Of a stretch of DNA of 64,000 bases, positions 60,994 to 64,000 are shown in pieces; within the stretch, counting starts at the first letter, position 1, and every line of letters begins with the position of its first letter. Source of the DNA: Streptomyces sp. NBC_01463 (GTDB lineage Bacteria; Actinomycetota; Actinomycetes; Streptomycetales; Streptomycetaceae); NCBI GenBank assembly GCA_036227345.1, contig CP109468.1, positions 8,308,001 through 8,372,000 on the forward strand, written 5' to 3'. Below the pieces are notes generated by a model. It did no database searches, was not told the DNA's origin, and worked only from the letters and a program-made list of their open reading frames with translations. The position numbers and the translations under genes are program-made.

Positions 60994-62490
60994 GTGACCG
61001 GAGAACCCAACACCCGCCTTTCCGACCTGTTCGGCCTTGCCGGCTGGTCCAAGGGTGAACTCGCGAGAATGGTGAACAGGCAGGCGGCGGCCATGGGCCA
61101 CCCCCAACTGGCCACCGACACCTCGCGGGTGAGGCGCTGGATCGACATGGGGGAGTCCCCGCGCGATCCCGTGCCCAAGGTGCTGGCGGCCCTGTTCACC
61201 GAGCGGCTCGGTCGTGTCGTGACCATCGAGGACCTCGGGTTCGGCCGACGCGGGCGTGTGGGGAAACGGCAGGAGACCGGGACGGAACACAATCCCGACC
61301 AACTCCCGTGGGCGCCCGAGCGGACGGCAGCGGTCCTCACCGAATTCACGGGAATGGACCTCATGCTCAACCGACGCGGCTTGGTGAGCGCGGGCGCCGC
61401 GCTCGCCGCCGGCTCCACGATCGCCGGCCCCATGCACGACTGGCTGCACACCGACCCCGTACTGGCGGCCGACGCCCCACGTATCGACGACCCCGTGCAC
61501 GCGGACCCGGCCGGTTACGACCGGTACGAGGCCGCGCCCATCGGCTCGGAGGAGATCGAGGCACTGGAGCGCTCCGTGGAGGTGTTCCGCGCCTGGGACG
61601 CCTCCCGCGGCGGCGGCCTCCAGCGCAAGGCCGTGGTGGGCCAGCTCAACGAGGTGGGCGGCATGCTCGCCTACCGCCACCCGGACCACCTGCAGCGACG
61701 CCTCTGGGGCGTCGCCGCCAACCTCGCCGTGCTCGCGGGCTGGATGTCCCACGACATCGGTCTCGAACCCACGGCCCAGAAGTACTTCGTCATCGCCGCC
61801 CACGCGGCGCGCGAGGGCGGCGACCGCCCGCGCGCCGGCGAGGCACTCTCCCGGGCGGCCCGCCAGATGGTCCACCTGGGCCGTCCCGACGACGCCCTCG
61901 ACCTCATGAAGCTCGCCAAGTCCGGCTCGGGCGACATGGTCCTGCCGCGCACCCAGGCGATGCTGCACACCATCGAGGCCTGGGCGCAGGCGTCCATGGG
62001 CCGGGGCCAGGCCATGCGCCGCACCCTCGGCCGCGCCGAGGAGCTCTTCGTCTCGGACAAGGGCGACGTGCCCCCGCCGAGTTGGATGCAGATGTTCGAC
62101 GAGGCCGATCTGCACGGTATGCAGGCCCTGGCGTTCCGCACGCTGGCCGAGCACGACCCCTCGGCGGCCGTCATGGCCCAGCGCCACGCCAAGCAGGCGC
62201 TGGAGCTGCGGGTCAACGGACGCCAGCGGTCCAAGATCTTCGACTACATCTCGCTGGCCTCGGCCTGCTTCATCGCCGACGACCCCGAGCAGGCCGACCG
62301 CTATGCCCGGCTCGCCCTGGTGACGATGGGGGAGACCTCCTCGCACCGCACCTGGGACCGGCTGCGCGAGATGTACCGGCTGACCGGTCAGTTCGCCGGC
62401 TACGCGAAGATCGAGGACCTGCGCGAGGAGATCCAGCTCTCGCTGCCGCAGAGCTCCATCATCAAGAGGCCCAGGAGTTCCGGGATCTGA
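60994..62490 (+). CDS. nsdB: NsdB-like regulatory protein with TPR-like repeats
   Basis: 498 residues from GTG 60994 (GGGGG upstream). The N-terminus TRLSDLFGLAGWSKGELARMVNRQA is followed by TSRVRRWIDMGESPRDPVPKVLAALFTERLG, an XRE-like winged/helix-turn-helix resemblance typical of Nsd proteins. A hydrophobic segment (RRGLVSAGAALAAGSTIAGPM, about 129-149) and then TPR-like helices (LSRAARQMVHLGRPDDALDLM ... ) fill the rest. In S. coelicolor, NsdA and NsdB restrain sporulation or antibiotic production. The sequence opening is closer in memory to NsdB (SCO7252) than NsdA; a search would settle it. Confidence 0.82.
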   Translation: MTGEPNTRLSDLFGLAGWSKGELARMVNRQAAAMGHPQLATDTSRVRRWIDMGESPRDPVPKVLAALFTERLGRVVTIEDLGFGRRGRVGKRQETGTEHNPDQLPWAPERTAAVLTEFTGMDLMLNRRGLVSAGAALAAGSTIAGPMHDWLHTDPVLAADAPRIDDPVHADPAGYDRYEAAPIGSEEIEALERSVEVFRAWDASRGGGLQRKAVVGQLNEVGGMLAYRHPDHLQRRLWGVAANLAVLAGWMSHDIGLEPTAQKYFVIAAHAAREGGDRPRAGEALSRAARQMVHLGRPDDALDLMKLAKSGSGDMVLPRTQAMLHTIEAWAQASMGRGQAMRRTLGRAEELFVSDKGDVPPPSWMQMFDEADLHGMQALAFRTLAEHDPSAAVMAQRHAKQALELRVNGRQRSKIFDYISLASACFIADDPEQADRYARLALVTMGETSSHRTWDRLREMYRLTGQFAGYAKIEDLREEIQLSLPQSSIIKRPRSSGI

Positions 62491-62569
62491 CCTGCTGGCG
62501 CCACGACGGGGAGGCGCCGTCCCTCGACACCCGTGCCGTGCCGTCGCGCGGGGTACGTCCGTGCTGCCG

Positions 62570-64000
62570 CTACGCCCCGATGCGGGCGATGAGCACACAC
62601 GCGTCGTCCAGACGCTCGGTGCCGCCGAACTCCTCGACGACGGTCCGTACGCACTCCTGCGCGGTACGGGCCTCGGCGAAGCGCGGCGCGAGTCCGAGCA
62701 GTGTCTCCGTGCCCGGGCGCAGGCCGTTGCGCGTGTTCCCGTTGTCCCGGGCCAGCCCGTCGGTGTGCAGGACCAGCACGTCACCGGGCAGCAGGTGCAG
62801 TTCTTCCTGCTCGTAGGTGACCCCGGACGCCGCTCCGAGCAGCACCCCGTCCGGCGGAGGGACCGGGCGCCCGGCCCCGTCGCGGAAGAGCAGCGGTGCC
62901 GGGTGTCCGGCCTGCGCCCAGTCCAGCCTGCGGGTGGCGGGGTCGAACCGGCAGCACACCGCGCTGCCCAGCGCGGGCTGGATCGATGTCTCCAGTAACT
63001 GGTTGAGGTGCCCCATCAGCGCCCCGGGTTCGATCCCGGCCACGGCCATGCCGCGCAGCGCACCGAGGATCATCGCCATGGCGGAGGTGGCCTGGATGCC
63101 GTGACCGGTGAGATCGCCGACCGTGAGCAGCGTCCTGCCGTCCGGCAGTTCCATCGCGTCGTACCAGCCGCCACCGATCAGGGCGCTCGATTCCGAGGGC
63201 AGGTAGTGGGCCGCGATGTCCAGGGCCCCGGGCCCCTGGTCCGGGAGGCGCAGCGAGCCCCGCCACGGCGGGAGCACGGCCTCCTGCAGATCCATGGCCA
63301 TCCGGCGCTCGGCCCGGGCGATGTCCTGCTGGCGGCGGGCCGACTCCTGCGTCCGGCGTACCGTCTGCCGGCTGCGGTGCAGCGCGCTGACATCGCGCAG
63401 GACCGCCCACATGGAGGCGGTGCAGCCGTCCGCGTCGAGCACGGGCTCGCCCATCATGTGCAGGCTCCGCATCCGCCCGTCCGGGCGCAGGATGCGGAAT
63501 TCACCGTCTATCGGCTTGCCGTCGACGAGGCAGTCGGTCACCAGCGCGGTGAGCAGCGGCTGGTCCTCGGGCAGGAGTACGGCGGGCAGGTCGTCCAGGG
63601 AGAGCGGTCCGGCCTCGGCGGTGCGGCCGAAGATCTGGAACAGTTCGTCGGACCAGGTCACCTCGTCGGTGAGCAGATTCCATTCGGCGCTGCCCACCCG
63701 GCCGATCAGGGAGCCCGGCTGCTCGTCGGCGATCGGCTCCTGGCCGGTCAGCGGGGCCGTCCGCGCAGCGAGCTGTTCCGCCGCCTCGGGCGAGAGCCCT
63801 TCCTTCAGCTGTCCCAGATGTGCGCCCAGATCGTCGAGCTGATGCACCGCGAGATCGCAGAGCGCGCGCTGCCAGCGCAGCTGCGGGTCGTCCTCGTCGA
63901 CCAGGACGGTGTCGCGCCGCACCGCGTCCACGTCGCCGCGCAGCCGACGCGTCCGGCTGATCAACGCGTCTACGGCATCACCGGCATCGCGCTCGGGCGG
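62570..64000 (-). CDS. PAS-domain SpoIIE-type protein phosphatase (5' end outside window)
   Basis: At least 476 residues; the reading frame is open up to base 64000 (PPERDAGDAVDALISRTRRLRG...), so the true start lies beyond the window. Residues from about 95 of the visible part form a PAS-like domain (WNLLTDEVTWSDELFQIFGRT ... FRILRPDGRMRSLHMMGEPV), and about 220-475 are a PP2C/SpoIIE domain as in RsbU: DGRTLLTVGDLTGHGIQATSAMAM, LVLHTDGLARDNGNT, DDACVLIA. The first metal motif reads GGGWYD where most have GGDWYD. These phosphatases dephosphorylate anti-anti-sigma factors. No target gene is visible here. Confidence 0.9.
   Translation of the reverse strand, partial: PPERDAGDAVDALISRTRRLRGDVDAVRRDTVLVDEDDPQLRWQRALCDLAVHQLDDLGAHLGQLKEGLSPEAAEQLAARTAPLTGQEPIADEQPGSLIGRVGSAEWNLLTDEVTWSDELFQIFGRTAEAGPLSLDDLPAVLLPEDQPLLTALVTDCLVDGKPIDGEFRILRPDGRMRSLHMMGEPVLDADGCTASMWAVLRDVSALHRSRQTVRRTQESARRQQDIARAERRMAMDLQEAVLPPWRGSLRLPDQGPGALDIAAHYLPSESSALIGGGWYDAMELPDGRTLLTVGDLTGHGIQATSAMAMILGALRGMAVAGIEPGALMGHLNQLLETSIQPALGSAVCCRFDPATRRLDWAQAGHPAPLLFRDGAGRPVPPPDGVLLGAASGVTYEQEELHLLPGDVLVLHTDGLARDNGNTRNGLRPGTETLLGLAPRFAEARTAQECVRTVVEEFGGTERLDDACVLIARIGA

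Overview
The window is chromosomal DNA of a Streptomyces (or a very close relative). The evidence is very high GC with strong third-position GC, frequent GTG/TTG starts, a bifunctional geosmin synthase, a complete whiE-type spore-pigment cluster, an Nsd-type developmental regulator, a DUF397 protein, SpoIIE-type phosphatase and several Tat-exported hydrolases. No rRNA, tRNA, CRISPR array, insertion sequence or phage gene was found. Genes run off both ends (a CAP-domain protein at the left, a PAS-SpoIIE phosphatase at the right).

Region 1 (1-5231): tail of a secreted CAP protein, an MpaB/DUF2236 oxygenase, a soluble Ser/Thr kinase carrying nine kinesin-light-chain-like TPR repeats, and a phytoene-desaturase-like flavoprotein. 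Region 2 (5242-20510): an 11-gene co-directional operon for an acidic, acetylated polysaccharide (ABC binding protein and two permeases but no ATPase, SDR, two heparinase II/III-type lyases, YesL-like membrane protein, beta-helix protein, SGNH esterase, PL8 lyase, CE7 esterase), divergent from a LacI repressor with candidate operators between them. Region 3 (20616-25000): secreted GH10-CBM2 xylanase, a VOC protein and an exported beta-lactamase-fold hydrolase, with two copies of CCGAAATATTTCGG in the intergenic DNA.

Region 4 (25061-33893): a nitronate monooxygenase-like protein and two acyl-CoA synthetases, separated by a wrecked calcium/proton antiporter gene, then a DUF574 methyltransferase, a phenylacetate-CoA ligase-like gene behind a perfect TetR-type palindrome, and a fused tandem alpha/beta hydrolase. 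Region 5 (33915-43373): whiE-type type II PKS (hydroxylase divergent from WhiE I, cupin, KS alpha, KS beta/CLF, ACP, aromatase/cyclase, TcmI-like cyclase), followed after a strong bidirectional terminator by an O-methyltransferase and a beta-helix protein.

Region 6 (43461-49287): a five-gene set that matches, in family, order and size, the actinobacterial sterol side-chain genes fadD19 / echA19 / DUF35 / ltp4 / ltp3. Its divergent promoter holds a 14-mer fitting the KstR consensus and a 17-bp palindrome also found upstream of the Region 4 operon 20 kb away. This shared operator is the most interesting regulatory link in the window. Region 7 (49399-64000): DUF397, a pentapeptide-repeat membrane protein, ACT-domain and conserved hypothetical proteins, GH95 alpha-fucosidase converging on geosmin synthase with overlapping ends, an exported amidase behind a good DasR-type site, an APH-like phosphotransferase, NsdB-like regulator and the SpoIIE phosphatase.

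All product names rest on reading motifs and family knowledge; no database search was run.
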